Shown here: piece by piece, positions 45,972 through 58,742 of the stretch
Position numbering within the stretch: position 1 is the stretch's first letter
Layout: every line of letters starts with the position of its first letter
Assembly (NCBI GenBank): GCA_009733575.1
Contig: ML769407.1
Location: 124,001 to 188,000, forward strand
Source: Gymnopus androsaceus JB14
Lineage: Eukaryota > Basidiomycota > Agaricomycetes > Agaricales > Omphalotaceae
DNA length: 64,000 bases
Direction of reading: 5' to 3'
Notes under the pieces: model-generated
Seen by the model: the letters and a program-made list of their open reading frames with translations, nothing else
Told to the model about the DNA's origin: nothing
The model's database searches: none
Made by a program: the position numbers and the translations under genes

Positions 45972-48045
45972 ATGTCTGATCAACTCCTCGACACCCCATC
46001 TAAGCATTCTCTCTCCTTCTCTGGTCTTGCAGACCATGCATGGAACCGTCTATCAGAGGCTGCCTTTAGGACAGGATGGACTCCCGTCACCAAAGTCGCT
46101 GAGGCCGCTGTCGTTGCGTATGTCTTCTCCGAGTCACACCCTGAGGCCTTAGATTTTATTCTAACTTTCCTCTAGGTTAATGCGCAACATAGGATCAGGG
46201 CAGCTAAAAGTTTTAACTTATTCACATATTTATACGTTCCCAGCTCATCCTCAAAAGGATGCTAATGTTGGGCCCAAGGCGGAACTGCGAGTAGTAAACG
46301 ACGTTTTTTGGGTCCGACTCTGTGCTATGGGTGATTTAGGCTTCGCGGAGGCCTATATGTATGGCGATGTCGAGTGTAATGACCTAGTTTCGCTTTTCCA
46401 AGTAGGTTTCGTCCCCAACTACTATTTCGCTGCTAATCGTGATCTAGATATTTCTCGACAATCGAGATAGACTATCAAACATGGACTCCGCCATGTCCTA
46501 CCTCTTCACTTTGCCCCAGAAACTGACGTCCTATCGATTCCTGAACACTATCGGCAATTCTCGGTCGAATATTTCTGCCCATTATGATATCTCCAACGAA
46601 ATGTTTGCTGGATTCCTATCAAAAGATATGACCTACTCTTGTAAGTGGCTGTAGCTTTGATAAGACGAAGGAAACGCTCATTTCGCATTGTATGTAGGCG
46701 CCATATTCGAGGATCTCGACGGTGACCTCAAAGACGGATTCGACCGCGGTCAATGGAGTGGAGGTCATGGTCTACACCGGTTGGGTCAAGGCTCACAGCC
46801 TTCGAGCCAGAGCCTCACTCTTCCCCAAAATGATATTGATTCCGATCCACTCGAAGTTGCCCAGCTTCGCAAACTCCACCATATCATCCAAAAAGCCAAC
46901 ATTCTCCCTTCGAACCGTGTGCTCGAAATTGGCTCTGGCTGGGGCTCGCTCGCCATTCTCATCGCTCAAACAGTTCCGAACACCACAATTGATACGCTTA
47001 CTCTTAGCGTGGCCCAGCAGTCTCTGGCCAGACAACGCATACGCGCCGCCGGACTGGAAGATCGAATCACTGTGCACCTCATGGATTATCGTGATATGCC
47101 GAGTGAGTGGGAGGGTCGGTTCGATAGATTGGTCAGTATTGAGATGATCGAGGCTGTTGGGAGAGAGTTTCTGGAGACGTACTGGCAAAAGGTCAACTGG
47201 GCGTTGAAGAAAAAAGACGCTGTTGGTGTAGTGCAGGTTATCACTATCCCTGAAGCCAGTCAGTGTTTGAAAATCCAATATCATTCTGATTATCAGGCTC
47301 ATTCAATGCTGTCTATAGGATTCGAGAGATATATTCGGGAAATTGATTTCATAAGGAAATGGGTTAGTTTATCGCCACCTTATATGTTTCTGCAGATAGC
47401 TTACCATAGTTTCTAATTTGCGACCTAGAGTAAGTCTGCGGCTTTCCTTTTCCAAAACAACTAAGCTTATTCTTCGCCCAAAGTCTTCCCAGGCGGCTTC
47501 CTTCCAACACTCACTCTACTCCTCCAAACTCTCGCCTCCGGCACTCGTGGAACACTTACTGTCGACTCTGTATCCAACATCGGACCACACTACGCACGCA
47601 CCTTGCGAGAGTGGCGTAAACGGTTTTTGCATCGATTCGAAGAAGTAATAGTACCAGCACTGCAAAAGGAGTATCCTGATGTAATGGGATTCAAAGGGAA
47701 GAGCACGGAAGAGAGGGAAAGAGCACGGATGGAAATCGAGGTGTTTAAACGCAAGTGGATATGTGAGTAATTTTCTGCTGTCAACACGCGATGAGGGTAC
47801 TAATTTTTTTTTCTCGACAGACTACTAGTGAGTTGTCAATGGATATGCTTTGACGAAATAATATGGGTGTTGACCGCACATTGTTTCCAGCTGCTATTGT
47901 GAAGTTGGGTTCACTACACGGACACTTGGAGGTTAGTTCGTTCATTCCTTGGCCCCGTTCGCGCCTCACCTCGTACTTTGTAGATCATATCATCACGTTC
48001 ACTCGCGAAGGTGCCCAAGACTATGGCTGTAATGTGTTCGAATAA
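45972..48045 (+). CDS. cyclopropane-fatty-acyl-phospholipid synthase-like methyltransferase
   Basis: The start MSDQLLDTPSKHSLSFSGLA is followed by 'LGFAEAYMYGDVECNDL', 'SNISAHYDISNEMFAGFLS', 'MTYSCAIFEDLDGD', the SAM-binding motif 'VLEIGSGWGSLAILIA', 'LTLSVAQQSLARQRI', 'DRLVSIEMIEAVG', 'YIREIDFIRKW', 'FPGGFLPTLTLLL', 'VSNIGPHYARTLREWRKRF' and a C-terminus 'YCEVGFTTRTLG', 'IITFTREGAQ'. This is the CMAS/CFA family, which adds a methylene from SAM to unsaturated acyl chains of membrane phospholipids. All motifs are present in order through about eight exons. One junction (about 47363 to 47487) only keeps frame with the donor A|gtttat, which is unusual. Confidence 0.85.
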
Positions 48046-48668
48046 GTGGCTATACATTAATCATCACACTCGGATGCTTACAACGTAATAGATAGTACAT
48101 ACACACATATATTTGATCACCAAGTAGTTGGTTGTATAGAAATATAAAATACGGATTTGAATTTTCTTCAGCTTCCCTCCTTGAATAATTCTCCCTTGAA
48201 TTCCCCACCTGTCCCGCCTATCGGAACGAAGAGTGGAATGCTCAAGCTGACAATGCTCGATGTATGCGCTGACTCCACAACGAGTGAAGAAGATCAAGTA
48301 AATTGGAATATGATAAGTATTGCAAGTATATACAGGTAATTCGTGCATTAAATATGAACGGAGTAGGATAGGTGCAATATTACTATGCTAGAAATCGAGG
48401 AGTAGGGTATGCAGTAAACGAGATTTATGATAATCACAAGAACATGGAGAGAATCGCCAAACATGAAATGAGTATGATGCAGTAGTGGATGAATAATATA
48501 CAATATGTACGCAGAAAGCCTTCAAGAAAGAACATCGAATAGTACATATAGTACGAGCAGTTCCCGACAGCACAAGAAACCGAACGCAATTGTCTACAAA
48601 ACAGAGCGACAGACACCCCAAAGAAAACAACCGAAATTTGAAGAATACGAAAGGGAACATACTAAACC
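48046..48668. other. intergenic between convergent genes
   Basis: 3' flanks of the CFA-synthase gene (+) and a transcription factor gene (-). Short low-quality frames only. Confidence 0.5.
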
Positions 48669-51600
48669 TCAGAACCACGCCATAAAGCTCGTCTCCTCCA
48701 AATCGGTCATCAAAGCACCATGATCAAAATTGATGTTCTCGTCCTCCCCAACCCGCGGAGAGGAAGGCATAAACGGTGACTGCTGCGGCGAGGCGAACTT
48801 CTCCCGATAACTAGGATACCGGCTTTCGACGCCTACGCCAGCAGCTGTGGTAAAAGAATAGATATCTGGCATCCAAGGTCGATGTAGGCTCTCGTCGTGT
48901 GTCTGAAGATTAAGGTAGATCGACCGAACGAGTCAAAGTCAAATTCCCGAGATTGTCTGAAAGCACCGGCCGATCCTAACCCTGATTCCTGCTGGAATCC
49001 CATACCCGAGCTTGAGCTTTGCTGGTGCTGAGCTGCAGCCGCAGCCAGACCAAGGCTACTCAGCCCCATACTGCCAGAACTCAAGCCATTCATCGGAACG
49101 GCCAAACTGCGCGATGGGGAAGGACCCAGGGGTAACGGTAAGAGTAGTGGAGCAGGTGGGTTCTTGTATAGATTCTGGAGGTACTGGATAAGGGAATAAT
49201 GCACATTGTTAAATGCCGGTGAAATGTACGGGGAGGAGGAAGAGGGGCCAGGAGGCGATGTCCCCAGTATGAGTTGCGATGATGAGGATATCCCGCCAAA
49301 CCCGCTGATGTTGTTATCGCCTTCGACTTGGGCCTGGTGACGCCAATTCAGATAAACTCGTCTTGTTTTATCGAGCATCTTCTCGATAACAGGCTACAGG
49401 GGCGTGACGGTACGCGTGAGGAAGGATCAAAAAATAGGTAAGTGAGGTGTTAATAAACCGCCGCTGTCGCAAGCCGTTGGCGGAGCTGAAAGTAATAGCC
49501 TAACTTACCAAGTGTTCGGGCACAAAATGGCAGGATCTTCGCCGCCCGCCTGAAAAGCCTGCATACACGATCCAGGTCTGTCAGCGCGCATGGAGCCAGA
49601 GCACACGAAGGCTCTCTGGACACGAGAAGCGAGAGAGTAACCTGCACGATGAAATGGAAAAGTTGTTCGGCGGTAAGATTAAAGCATAGAAAACACTCAC
49701 GAATGCCGAGAACGCGTTGAACCAGAAGCACAAAAACCTTCCACTCAACTGTTCTTCCTTGTCAAATAGTGTTTCCACCGCCGCGATGATGGACGAACAG
49801 CCTAGATAGGTTGCGAGAATGGACGGAGCGAACTTGTTATTCCAGTCGAACTGTTCCGGGCTACTCATGAGTTCCATGAATGGCCGACGGTGATTCTGTA
49901 GAAGCGCTTTTTAAGCAGAAAGGTAAGCGTAAATAAATTGGGATTGTATTTCAAGCCTTACCTATATCGCGCCCCGTCGACACTAGAGCCCTTTGCATGT
50001 TAAGGAATCGAGTATTGGCACCGGACCCTCCATGATCCTCTTTGAGCAGGTCCGGAATGGCAAAGTTACGCACTCGTGAATCGAGTTCGATGATTTTCTC
50101 GTATGGGGGAGTGTTGATACAAACAATTGCTTCGAGAATAGGTGTCAGACACTCGATGAAGAAGAGGTTCTTCCATTCATGATCTAGGGTTCAATTATGG
50201 TTTAGATTGAAAGCCAGTGACATGCAGTGTTCCACTAAAGGCCAAAGGCCTTTACCTTTAATTTCTTTTGCCCCATAGCAGTTCCATGGGGCAAAAGAAA
50301 TTGAAGCCTATAGCACTTACATATCATTTCCTCCCGCGATACATATAAGCCTTGGGCATTGAACTCGGGTGGCTTGATATCGACATGCGTTAGAGCAATG
50401 GACGGCGGACGTCCAAGAGAAAGGCTCTGAAGGCGTTTAGCATATGGTACCCAGAAGACATGTTCAAACGACCCACCATGCGACAGTCGAGGTTGAGAAG
50501 TTCCCAAAAGACGAGCCTCCGTTTCTCGTGTTCTTCAGGTATCTTTTTGATGCGAGATCCTTCACGATCTGCGCAAGCGTGTTAGGGTATAAAATCTTAG
50601 GTCGCCGTTTTGATTACGTACGAAGTCCCAGCTAAATTAAGGAATCGATGAGTACAGCTGGAGAAGGACGAAGTCACCAGTAACTTACCCCTTGTGCCAA
50701 TTTCGCAACGAAGCCGCAGAGGTTCCAAGCTGGAGAAATTATTGGTGGTCAGTGTGTTTTAAGCATAGAAGAGACTAGTTCCAACCATATCCCACAGCTT
50801 TCTTGTTGTCCGAAAATATTAGATGATACCATATCATAAAGAACTGCGTCAAGTATTGTTAATCGTTTTGGATCAAGTGGCGATATGAAACACGTACGAG
50901 GGCGTGTAGTGTGTCAAAGTCGGGTTCTTCCATGAGAGGTATCTCGCAAACAGAAGCACGGGCGAGATGATGGTAAGCTTCGCCATAGAGATTTCCCAGA
51001 GGCTTGTTAAGATCGACGAGGTTCCCTATGCTGAGAACCATGAGGAGTAAAGCCAATCGTCGAGGACTTAGGTCTTTAATCGGCGACTCGTAACAGTGGT
51101 GTAAGAGGTTTGGGAGGAATGTTTCGGATGCATCGAGATTATATCTGGAAGAGACACCATCAAAAAGAAAACAGAGCATAGTAGAGAAATTAGACCGACT
51201 GCCACAACGCGTTCGCTCGCGCCTCCTTGCACACTTCCTCAGCTTCCTCTCGAGATGGCAGAGAATTTCTGATACGTTCGCGGATTTTAAGATCCACAGC
51301 CCAAGGAAAGGGAAATGTGACGCTCAGTTGAAGGACGTCTGGCGCGACATCGGGAGGACCTGTAGTGCGACCGGTTATCCTAATCCGCGTCAGACCAGAG
51401 CAACAGAGAGCACCTCGAGGTAAACTTACATCTACCGTATAGGGTTTGGAATGTTCGTTGCTGTTACTGAGCGATAACGTATTTACAGCTTGATGTAGAT
51501 TTTCGCCGTCTCGATGAGAGGAATCTGCTTGTGAGGTGGATGCGCTCGGAGGTACTCCGTAGAATTCCTGAATCGTCTTCATTTGCAAGAGTTCCGGGGA

Positions 51601-52321
51601 AAGTAAGGGATGTTCTGGACTGCAGTTGTCTCGCAGCATCATCTTCTAACTGCCGAACGCGATCGCTGAGTTGAGATATCTTCGCATGAAGCTGACCGGT
51701 GTTTGCAAGAATAAAGCTTGAAAAAAAGTGAATCGAATGTTGGCATTTTCGCTAGTAGAAAAGAATAGACGTACCGGCTACCTCTTCCAGAGGTCAGGGC
51801 ACCTGTAATCAAGTTAGACTATCATCCGAATGAAAGGTGAAAAAAATAGCCAACCTTCAGGACATATATCTCCACATCCACGTTTTCGGCAAGACTGCGA
51901 GAAGACTATAAGAGAAAGAGCAGGAAAAAAGCCTAGAATAATTCTCACTTGGCAAGGAAAATTGCGATCACACTAATAAAACGAAGTTAGTATCACAACT
52001 CTCCTGGCAAACATGATAACGCACTTTGAGCTTCAGTCTATAGGAAAGTAAGTCACTTTTTTTCTGGAAAACCAAAGAATATACTCACCGCCGACATTCC
52101 CTACAAGATAACGTGCGATTTGGGTTCTTCTCTCGTTCCCTATGAGGAGCAGGAGGCTCTGGCTTGGTGATATCGAACCCAGGGTACGAATTCTGAGCTG
52201 GAAAGTTGTATTGAGGATGATCTTGATATTCTTCGAAAGAAGAAGAGGCCCAATTTCGAGGTCTTTTCATGGGACGGCCATTGTCGTCGCTGTCGGGACC
52301 AGGCAATCCTGAGACGAGCAT
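48669..52321 (-). CDS. Zn2Cys6 fungal-specific transcription factor, tandem copy 1 (two frame problems)
   Basis: Starts MLVSGLPGPDSDDNGRPMKR. The binuclear zinc cluster is spread over small exons: 'LSCRECRR', 'LKLK', 'CDRNFPCQ', 'SCRKRGCGDICPEG', with six cysteines in the right spacing. A coiled-coil linker follows ('QLHAKISQLSDRVRQLE'), then the fungal-trans middle homology region ('ETFLPNLLHHCYES', 'SPRRLALLLMVLSIG', 'YHHLARASVCEIPLMEE', 'EKRRLVFWELLNLDCRM', 'SLSLGRPPSIALTHVD') and a Ser/Gly/Gln-rich tail ending 'EETSFMAWF'. A nuclear DNA-binding regulator; target unknown. One extra base near 51635 and a missing one near 48925 break the frame. Its paralog lies 550 bases upstream. Confidence 0.8.
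50260..50302. repeat. perfect 17-base inverted repeat, 9-base loop, inside an intron
   Basis: AATTTCTTTTGCCCCAT (50260-50276) and its exact reverse complement (50286-50302) flank 'agcagttcc'. It lies in an intron of the transcription factor gene. A 7-base palindrome (aaaggcc/ggccttt) is adjacent at about 50237-50253. Confidence 0.9.
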
Positions 52322-52873
52322 GATAGTAAAGAACAAGAATGAGGTTGAGCTAAAGAAAACCAGCCAAGTTGAGAAGCCGATCCGTGACCTCGGGAACGGT
52401 AACGTCGAATTCTAAAGCCAAATTGCCTTTTCTATCGACAACCTTCCTTCTGTTACGTCCATTTAAGGCCATTTTTTATGTACCTCGTCGTCACATGGAG
52501 TCCATGTTCGGCCGTTGCCCGTACTAGAGCCTGCTAGACGCGTTCTATATGCTTCAAATCGCTTCATCCTACCTGACTTTTGGAGCTGATAGAGCTAGTT
52601 AAAGCGGCCAAAACCTATCACGGAGATTCAGTTATCACCTTTTCGTTTCAGATACCATATACTACCACCCGCGCTCCATTGGCTTCTAAGGAGACCCGAG
52701 GTCAGCGCGCTCTGTGGAAAGGAGAAATAAGCAACAAGTCGGACCGGAAACAAGCAGAGTGGAAAACGTCAAATCCCGATTCCTATACAGAAGTACAAAT
52801 TTGTACACAATATAGATACACGTCCGAGATGCATGTCCGTCCGTCCAAGTCATGAATAGTCGTAACAACCATC
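52322..52873. other. intergenic between tandem transcription factor genes
   Basis: Promoter of copy 1 and 3' flank of copy 2. A 91-codon + frame has no support. Confidence 0.5.
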
Positions 52874-55800
52874 TTAAAACCAACTCAACCAGCCCCGCTC
52901 CATATTCGACGGCTGTAGCGCACCCAATTCAAAATTGATCGAAGTCATCCCAGAATAATCGGAAAAGTTCGTAGGAATGGGAGGAGCAGCGTCGAATCCA
53001 AGTGGATTGGCGATCTCTGCATACAAGTAAGGAAGAACGGGTCTGGAAAAGTCCATAGGCGGGGGCGGAGCCCAAGAATGCGAAGGTGGGCATACTGCGA
53101 TGTTTGCAATTGAACACTGACAGGGCTTTCGCATCGGGAACATAATTTTGGCTCTGTCGTGGGCTTCTCCGATACATTGCGTTAGAAGAGGGTGAGCATC
53201 TTTGAATGAATCGTCTGTTGGTGGCGGGCTTGGAGCAGGAACGAACGAACTACTCGAACCCAGCTTGATCAGTTCATCAATAAGGGGATCATGCTTGTCT
53301 TCATGCCTCAGGACCAAGGTAGGAACCTCTTGGCCATAATACCATCGACGAAAAATGTTGTTTGCCTTGGCTATGATAGTATCGATCAAGGGCTATATCT
53401 CTCGATGAGCTTTAGACCAAAACACGAGGTTCCAAACGACTTACGATGATGTCCGCGCTCTGATTGCATTGATGGCTCACAGCCTTGGAAAGTAACCGCG
53501 CGCGCTCCAACTCTTGGAGACCAGCAGGAGACCTGCCAACATTCTAAGCAAATCAATCATTGACAAGCGACTTGGGAAACATACAGGCATGTAAACGGGG
53601 CACGACTGACAAGCAGCGCGATTGAAACCTATAGGAATCAGTTAGAAAGAGGCATTACACGAAAATATCGCCGAACGAACCCACCACTGCAGCGAACACG
53701 TTTGACCAAAAGCCAACAACCCGTGCGCTTAGCTCAGGTTCCCGGTGATATAGGGATTCCATCGCGGCTATTATCCGCACAGCACCAAGCCAGACAGCAA
53801 CAACTGAAGGGGCATATCGATGCCGCTTATTGAAAGCTTCTTCCGGACCACTGAGAGCCCTCATGAAGTATGTCCGATGTAATTGTAGCAGCGCTGAATT
53901 GATGAATGATTGGCACGGAAGCACGAAGAACACATTATTTTCATACCTGATTCATAAGTCATCGTGAAAGAAACCTGCTGCAAAAGCAGAGTACGTGATT
54001 GTGCGTTGTGCGTTTGAAGAGGCACGGGAATAGGGTAATTTCGGACCAATTTATCTAGCTCTAAGATGGTGCTGTATTCGACACCAGGTTGAGAAAGAGC
54101 ATCGACAATAGGATAAAGACAATCAACATAAAAAGAGTGTTTCCAACTTTGATCTAAACGTACGGGTTAGGCGGAGTCAATAGCCAAATGGAAAATCACT
54201 CACAGTGATGAGAGGATTCAAAATCGTCACAATGAGGGTCAGGGATATATGTAGGTCTTGAACAATCCATGTGCTTTACAGACAATGATGGCGGTCGACC
54301 TAGAGATAGAGCAAATCGAGCGTCCAGACACAAAAGCTCCCAAAAGAGGCTAGTAAATCCGATGATGGTCTTCTCAACATCACTAACGCAAGGGTGTTTC
54401 GACGACTTACCTGCGACGTCTTTCCACCTCCTCGGGGATAACCTTGGATTTAACACCATCACGATCTAGACGAGATTATTAGTGGCTGAACAACTTGTGT
54501 GTATGTCAAGAGGTATGGAACGTACGTAGTCCAATCTAGGCGATGGGATCTTTATCAGAGCCGTGAGGAACATGAATCGGGAATGACCTACACTCTGAGC
54601 AAGCTTCGTAGTTAGACCCATAATAGCCCAAGCTTGGGATGTGCTCTTCTTCTGTTCTGAAAACATCAGGAGAAACCATAGCTCATAATACAGAGCGGTA
54701 ATGGTATCCACCGTGGTGTCTTCCAACACCGAGATTTCACAAAGAGCGGCACGGGCGAGAGTGTGGAATTTTTCAGCACCAGTAGTGTGAATTGGCCGGT
54801 TGATATCAAGTAGAGAACCGATAGCGAGAAGCATGAAAAGAAGGGCAAGACGTGGCGGACAGAGTTCCTCCAGGGAGGCGGTATAGCAATGGTGGATAAG
54901 ATTCGGAAAGAAGGTAGCGTCTGAATGGAGGTTACATCTAAAGTGGGGTGCTCGTCAACGTCACCTGCCGGGGAGGAAGAGTAGCGAAGACCTACAGCCA
55001 AGATGCGTTGGTGTGCATTTGCTCGTAGAGGTATGCGATCTCTTGACGGGAAGGGAGCTGACTACGAATGTAATCTCTTAAGCCAAGGTTCGGGGCTCCA
55101 AGAGAGGTACGACTGTCGCCCAGAGGAAAGGCAAGGTTTAAACGTTGAATTTCGGCTTCTAATACGTCGTCGCGTCGTTTGCCCTGTAGAGAATAAGAAA
55201 ATCACAGTGACAAAATTGAACAGCAGCACGTACTGCAGCTACACTACTCATTAAACCACTCCATTTTGAGTCATCATCCCCCAGTTCATGATCAAACGCT
55301 CGTTCTGACGATACGGGAGTCGAAGTAGAACCGTTTTTGGGTTGAGTGACACCATAAAGTTCCATGGTACTCTTCACATTGAGCATGTCGGGTTGTAGGA
55401 GAGGATGGGCATCGGAAGAGCTTGAAGAACTTTGCAAGGCCTCTTCAAGTCGTCGGATATGCTCGCTCATCTCGTGAATCTTGGAATGAAGTTGTTCGGT
55501 GTTGGCGAGAATAAATCTGTATGACGGTAAGAATCGCTCAAAGAGAATTTCAAGGTAGCTACCTCGTTCCTTTGCCAGAGACCAAAACACCTATCGCTCG
55601 CAAATGAGCCTCAAAATGACCGAAAACGGCAAGAATACTAACCATCCGGACAAATGTCGCTTACACCTCGTTTCTTGCACGAGTGACTATGAGCCGAGTT
55701 AGATGGTCAGTGAAACAACAGCTATGGAACTAATCCTACCAAGGAAACTTTCTATCGCACTGGCAAGATACATTCAGCGCCAATAAGAGGTTAAATACAA

Positions 55801-56164
55801 GGCAAACTCACTTTCAACTTCAATCTAGAGCGCGACAACGTTCTGAAAAATTTTCCATCCCAAACAGGCGGACACTCACCTCCTACACTCGCAGCATGAC
55901 AACGTAGCCTGTAGGTAGCTATATTGAGCAGGAGGGTGTCATGATAAAGTTAAGCTAGCCCACTTTCTTTCCACCAGGTTTCTTGGACGTTAAAGTTTCA
56001 GAAATGAAAACATGGTCTTGAGAAGAGTTTGATCCAGTAGCAATGAACTGATCCTGGTGCGCTTCCGTCACAGAATCCTTGCGTGGTCGCTTGACAGGTC
56101 TCCCATCCGCTGAACGGTCAATGCTATGCCCTGGCCCGCCAAAAGTTGTGATTAAAGGCGACAT
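52874..56164 (-). CDS. Zn2Cys6 fungal-specific transcription factor, tandem copy 2
   Basis: Starts MSPLITTFGGPGHSIDR, with a basic 'GRPVKRPRKDS' like copy 1. Zinc cluster exons: 'LSCCECRR', 'LKLK', 'CDRKFPC', 'HSCKKRGVSDICPDG', six cysteines. Then 'FILANTEQLHSKIHEM' (coiled coil), 'ATFFPNLIHHCYTA', 'PPRLALLFMLLAIGSLLDIN', 'FHTLARAALCEISVLED', 'LFWELLCLDARFALSLGRPP', 'RHRYAPSVVAVWLGAVRII', 'ELERARLL', and a Pro/Ser-rich tail ending 'RGWLSWF'. With about 15 introns the frame can be kept throughout, although the last donor (TAT|gtttcc) is weak. It shares intron positions with copy 1, so the pair arose by tandem duplication. Target genes unknown. Confidence 0.85.
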
Positions 56165-58091
56165 TCTGCTGCCTCAAGCGAGATAATCAAAACCAAGGAG
56201 CGAGCGCGGAGAAAAAAAAAAGTTCTATGATGTGAGTCTGAGTTGCATATAATGTTTGGGAACGAAAGGGATGCTGACAAACTGTGCCTCGGAGACGCGG
56301 AATAATTTGTATGAACAACACAGAAACAAAGTCCTATAGATCTCGATTTATTCACCACTTCCGCCGATGATGCTCTCACAGCACACAAAGAGGAAGGGGC
56401 AAGTAAGGTATTTTGGGGGTAGAACTGTTCCGCATCATTAGGATGTCCAAATATATATATACTACTTCAAACTCTGCATATAAACCTGCCCGCCGGAGCA
56501 TCACTTCAAAAGAAAATGCGAACAGGGCCTGAGCAGGTCACTTCAGCAGCAAGTTGTTTGACGATTGTCATTTCCACATGGTTTTCTCATTGCAGAGGCA
56601 GGCAAGCTGGCAGCACGCAGAAATTCTGCCAACTTCTGATGATTATCATGAAACTGTGATACCTCCATATGGATAAGGTCTTTCCTCTTTGGGATCTGTG
56701 TCGGTCCCCGTCGTCGTACTTATATATGCTGTTCTTATGTACAGTATATCGGTCAGATGAAGGGAGCAATGCTATCCTTCAACTCTAAAGTACTCACCTC
56801 CAGATACGGAAACGCCATCCAAGATATTAAAAAATTTGCGAAAGACACGGACAGAGCGTGTGTCGATCATTCCTTGCAAAGGATGAAAACATCCACAAAA
56901 CATCGTGTAGAAAGCAGTTTCAACTCCTCCAGATCTTTTTGAGAGTTTCCTAGACCGCCGGATCCGAGCTCGAAACCTACATAGGCCTATGTACAACTAT
57001 CTGCACTAATGCAGGTCGGAATGCTACGTGATGCACGGGTCCGGAAAGACCGGGAAATATATCGTGTCTCTTTGCTTAAACCTGATCCTGATCCAGGACC
57101 TTCTCAGGTTGCCCACAGAACGTTGCACAGTCTACCAGAAGAATCCGTCGACTTCGGATTTAGCCTTCGGCCATGCTTCGGCTTGTACCACCCTCTATTG
57201 AACCCTCTATCTTGAACTTGAACAGTGGTGCAGGTATGATTCGTTCAAGCACTGCAAAGTATAAATGATTGAATGAATGTACTCTGCTCCGTCTGCTCCG
57301 TACCATACCAAAAACAACTCGAGAATGTATACTTACTTTTCCATAACTATTGCATTTCCCCGCTTTCTCTCTGAGTCTCTTTCCCATCATCGATCAGCCT
57401 TCCCTTCTGCAACCGCCTTCAAAAAATTCTGTGATAGCCCTCGTTCCGTCGCGGCACAACCTCTTCAAGAGAAGGGTTCGCCGAACTCTTCAGCTCTTTG
57501 CCACCGCGTTGTTACATAGTCCAAGGAACAATCGTCTTGATGGAATATGAGAAACCGTGTCGGGAACCACTAGGATTAAGAATAGCAATCGAGCACTAAA
57601 CATATCTCTCCAGAACGAATACCTACAAATCAACATCCTGTCCGTTAACGACTGAAAGCAGTCTAAGGAAATGTTGGGAGACGGCAACGCGAAGTACATA
57701 CTAGAGCTAGCTGCTCGATGGACGTCCGGTGTCCTGGGTATAATTAAAAGTGAATGCGTAAATTGACGGGCCCGTTGGTTACCCTTGACAAATGTTGAAT
57801 GTTGGAACTTGAAAGGCAGTTATCGATAGATATTACTAGATAGCAACCAAATCCTCACAGGTCCCAGGAGATCCTTCATCACGATTATTCGCCTTAACAC
57901 ACACAGCCCCCTCCCAACTCGCGCGAGCACTCGTCCAGTTCTGATACTTCCGCATCGGCCAGGGTTTCAAAGTCCGGTAGCGGAGGACCTGTCAACGGGA
58001 AGGGCGGAAGGTAGAGGAGAAAGGCCAGTCGGTCATGAGAAAGGAACCCGGCGACGAGAAAAGCTATCAACTCTGAACTGCGCAACCCTCA
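56165..58091. other. intergenic, no gene recognised
   Basis: Promoter of transcription factor copy 2 (56165 on), then about 1.8 kb with only short overlapping frames. Confidence 0.45.
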
Positions 58092-58400
58092 CTATTCGTC
58101 GTGGATGAAGAATTTGACCTCTGCGAGGAGGGAGCGTGCTGTCGATTTCGCTGCCGCTTTCAGTAACACTGCCAGTGGTTTCAGCTTAGCGAGTTCGGTG
58201 CCGGCTTGAAAACTTGGAGAGACAACCACCTCACCCCAGCTTCCTCGTCGGACCCAAATGAAGCTATGTAGGTCAATTCAGCATCGAGTTGTATCCGATC
58301 GCGAATCATCAGTTAGTTGGAAAATCAAGTAGAGAGAGACTCACCAAGACCTGGGATTCCCAACCAACCTGGTACGTTTGCTTCACTTTTAATGGCCAAC
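58092..58400 (-). CDS. possible terminal exons of an unknown gene
   Basis: A minus-strand exon reads 'ELAKLKPLAVLLKAAAKS' to 'LLAEVKFFIHDE*' with its stop at 58092. Upstream are splice-like sites and 'VGWESQVL'. The joins do not keep one frame and nothing further upstream is recognisable. Treat as a remnant. Confidence 0.2.
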
Positions 58401-58479
58401 TTGGAAAGTTGTTTTTATTATCATCATCCTCTGCAGGCTACCCCGAGTTTACCACAAAAATAAAATCTCATCGTGGACT

Positions 58480-58680
58480 TTTCTGATGCCATAGTTGCGT
58501 AAGTCCCCGAGCTCCATCTGTGCGTTTTGATTCTCTCTCAAGGGTTTCTTTTCGTTTGCAGTTTGCATGGCGTTTTGGAACGAAAGAGCTTTCTCACGAC
58601 AGCGTTGCACCTGTGCCACTGTACACTTCCTCTTTGCTTGACTTTCACTCAAAAATTAATAGGTTCAAAAAAACAGAAAG
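58480..58680 (-). pseudogene. fragment of the F-box gene 5' end
   Basis: 'cagtttgcatggcgttt', 'ggaacgaaagag' and 'tttctcacgacagcgt' match the N-terminal region of the F-box copies (for example 6186-6260 and 4315-4360), in the same orientation. Only about 200 bases remain. Confidence 0.6.
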
Positions 58681-58742
58681 GGGTATAAAATGCTCGTCAT
58701 CTTTGATTTGGGTAAAAACAAAGGCTGTATCGTACACTGCAA

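Noticed and set aside
45972..48045. CFA synthase as a recent bacterial transfer
   Set aside because: It has about eight spliceosomal introns and fungal-type motifs; the family is already widespread in fungi, so a recent transfer is not supported.
48388..48723. Frames between the CFA-synthase and transcription factor genes
   Set aside because: They lie in the convergent 3' flanks, with no domains.
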